Shown in pieces: positions 6,629 to 7,246 of a DNA stretch of 7,246 nt. The stretch is taken from contig JAUVGM010000114.1 of assembly GCA_030593785.1 (NCBI GenBank), forward strand, positions 1 to 7,246. Reading direction: 5' to 3'. A program made the translations under genes and the position numbers. This DNA is from Gammaproteobacteria bacterium. GTDB taxonomy: Bacteria > Pseudomonadota > Gammaproteobacteria > UBA6429 > Thiohalophilaceae. How positions within the stretch are numbered: position 1 is the first letter of the stretch; each line of letters opens with the position of its first letter. Under the pieces are notes generated by a model. It worked only from the letters and a program-made list of their open reading frames with translations. It was not told the origin of the DNA and searched no databases.

Positions 6629-6651
6629 ACATACAGTAAGGATGTTCTATA
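6623..6651. promoter_or_regulatory. 10-bp-arm inverted repeat, candidate operator, with an extra upstream half-site
   Basis: TATAGAACAT (6623-6632) and ATGTTCTATA (6642-6651) are perfect inverted arms separated by 9 bases. A further copy of the core TAGAACA at 6604-6610 lies exactly 21 bp, two helical turns, before the one at 6625-6631. The repeat overlaps the likely -10 and start site of the gene at 6727. This could be an operator for a dimeric regulator or a hairpin in the mRNA leader. It does not fit the GAAC-N4-GTTC LexA spacing. The protein that binds it is unknown. Confidence 0.5.
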
Positions 6652-6726
6652 TCATAACTTTTATTTAATAGGTCTGTTACAAATGTTTTTCTTTAAACGG
6701 CTTTTCAAACCAAGAGGTGAATGCAA

Positions 6727-7056
6727 ATGAATACTTATATTAAATATTTACTCTTCATTATTACATTAAGCATGGCTTTTCCTGCTACCTCTGTTTTTGC
6801 CGAAGACCAGGTGTATGGTTGGCAAATGATGTCAGAACAAGAACGACAAGAACATCGTACTAAGATGCAAAACATGAACACCGAAGAAGAAAGAAACCGT
6901 TATCGCATGGAGCATCGCAAAATGATGGAGCAACGCGCGAAAAAACAAGGCAAATCTTTATCTGATATGCCAAGAAACATGATGGATGAGCGTGGTTCAG
7001 GTCATATGGGCTCCGGTGGAGGTATGGGTTCAGGAGGTAGAGGTGGCCGCCAGTAG
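6727..7056 (+). CDS. Small secreted Met/Arg/Glu-rich protein with Gly-rich tail, function unknown
   Basis: This encodes 109 residues from the ATG at 6727. AGGTGA (6715-6720) lies 6 bases upstream, while the ATG at 6721 would abut it. A signal peptide covers 1-25 (likely cleavage VFA|ED), so the product is probably periplasmic. The mature protein has a highly charged helical core (36-75). In it a unit of the form E..R...R..M appears twice (about 37-47 and 53-66). The tail at 89-109 is Gly/Ser-rich with two MGSGG units (94-98, 100-104). About 12 Met and 3 His but no Cys occur in some 84 mature residues, reminiscent of periplasmic Met-rich copper/silver-binding proteins. I recall similar small secreted proteins in proteobacteria without known function. 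Three consecutive in-frame stops (TAG TAA TAG) end the gene, followed by a terminator. It is divergent from the ABC operon. A metal-binding or envelope-stress role is inference only. Confidence 0.8.
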   Translation: MNTYIKYLLFIITLSMAFPATSVFAEDQVYGWQMMSEQERQEHRTKMQNMNTEEERNRYRMEHRKMMEQRAKKQGKSLSDMPRNMMDERGSGHMGSGGGMGSGGRGGRQ

Positions 7057-7098
7057 TAATAGTGTTTGATCACGCTTAATGAAGTTTTAGCCTTTATG

Positions 7099-7126
7099 AA
7101 GGGTCAGCTATCACTGGCTCTTTTTT
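7099..7126 (+). terminator. Rho-independent terminator after the secreted-protein gene
   Basis: AAGGGTCAG (7099-7107) pairs with CTGGCTCTT (7114-7122) around the loop CTATCA, giving a 9-bp stem that includes two G-T wobbles. The T run at 7121-7126 follows the GC-containing part of the stem. It begins 43 bases after the TAG stop, so the gene at 6727 is probably monocistronic. Confidence 0.75.
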
Positions 7127-7128
7127 CG

Positions 7129-7161
7129 TTTTGATTTAAAGATTCGACATCTTTATCAAAA
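7129..7161. repeat. AT-rich imperfect palindrome downstream of the terminator
   Basis: TTTTGAT (7129-7135) and AAAGAT (7138-7143) pair with ATCTTT (7149-7154) and ATCAAAA (7155-7161). This makes a 13-bp stem with a 2-base bulge (TT, 7136-7137) and the loop TCGAC. It has no flanking T run of terminator type. It may be an operator for a gene beyond the right edge, or a minus-strand signal. Nothing else convincing is seen from 7162 to 7246. Confidence 0.35.
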
Positions 7162-7246
7162 AGGGAAACTCTCTCATTTGCAAGTGATGTATCAGATTTG
7201 GTTTAAACTTTTACAATTAATGGCAAAGAGATTTCAAGTAATAAAA

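Noticed and set aside
6623..6651. LexA (SOS) box
   Set aside because: The GAAC/GTTC cores are there, but they are far wider apart than the GAAC-N4-GTTC site, and the E. coli CTGT-N8-ACAG pattern is absent.
6721..6726. ATG at 6721 as start of the secreted protein
   Set aside because: The AGGTGA Shine-Dalgarno at 6715-6720 would directly abut this ATG; spacing to the ATG at 6727 is normal.
7178..7246. Promoter (TTGCAA-18-TTTAAA) and start of a gene at ATG 7220 running off the right edge
   Set aside because: Only nine codons are visible, there is no Shine-Dalgarno and the promoter boxes are weak; it may be real but cannot be supported.

Overview
The window reads as ordinary chromosome from an AT-rich gammaproteobacterium. 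The main evidence is a near full-length match, from memory, to E. coli YbiT (same 530-residue length and the same N-terminal register). A small RRM protein of a type I know from aquatic gammaproteobacteria and a didermal envelope transport operon also fit. I cannot name the genus. I see no insertion sequences, tRNA or rRNA genes, CRISPR arrays or phage genes.

Layout. (1) 95-328, minus strand: a 77-residue protein with a likely HMA/ferredoxin-like fold that lacks the metal-binding cysteines. An AT-rich inverted repeat lies at its 3' end. (2) 329-552: a divergent intergenic region with an extended -10 promoter for the rightward genes and a small palindrome. (3) 553-2410, plus strand: ybiT (ABC-F translation factor, TTG start) and, 22 bp later, a single-RRM RNA-binding protein; both are probably in one transcript. 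(4) 6431 down to 2443, minus strand: a tightly packed four-gene operon. In transcription order it encodes a LolD/MacB-type ATPase, an FtsX/MacB-type permease, a periplasmic LolA-like protein and an outer-membrane beta-barrel. Two of its three junctions are 4-bp ATGA overlaps. (5) 6432-6726: a 295-bp divergent control region with a candidate promoter for each direction and two palindromic candidate operators. (6) 6727-7056, plus strand: a small secreted Met/Arg/Glu-rich protein with a Gly-rich tail, followed by a rho-independent terminator. (7) 7130-7246: no convincing gene; one AT-rich imperfect palindrome and the window edge.

How the genes work together. The four-gene operon is the most interesting unit. 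It has an inner-membrane ABC engine, a periplasmic lipid- or lipoprotein-carrier fold and an outer-membrane barrel, so it could form a dedicated trans-envelope route parallel to LolCDE-LolA-LolB. The final step would use a barrel instead of a LolB-type lipoprotein. The cargo cannot be read from the sequence. The ybiT-RRM pair suggests a small translation or RNA-handling unit. The secreted Met-rich protein sits behind a 10-bp-arm inverted repeat that overlaps its likely -10 and start site, which points to a repressible or inducible gene.
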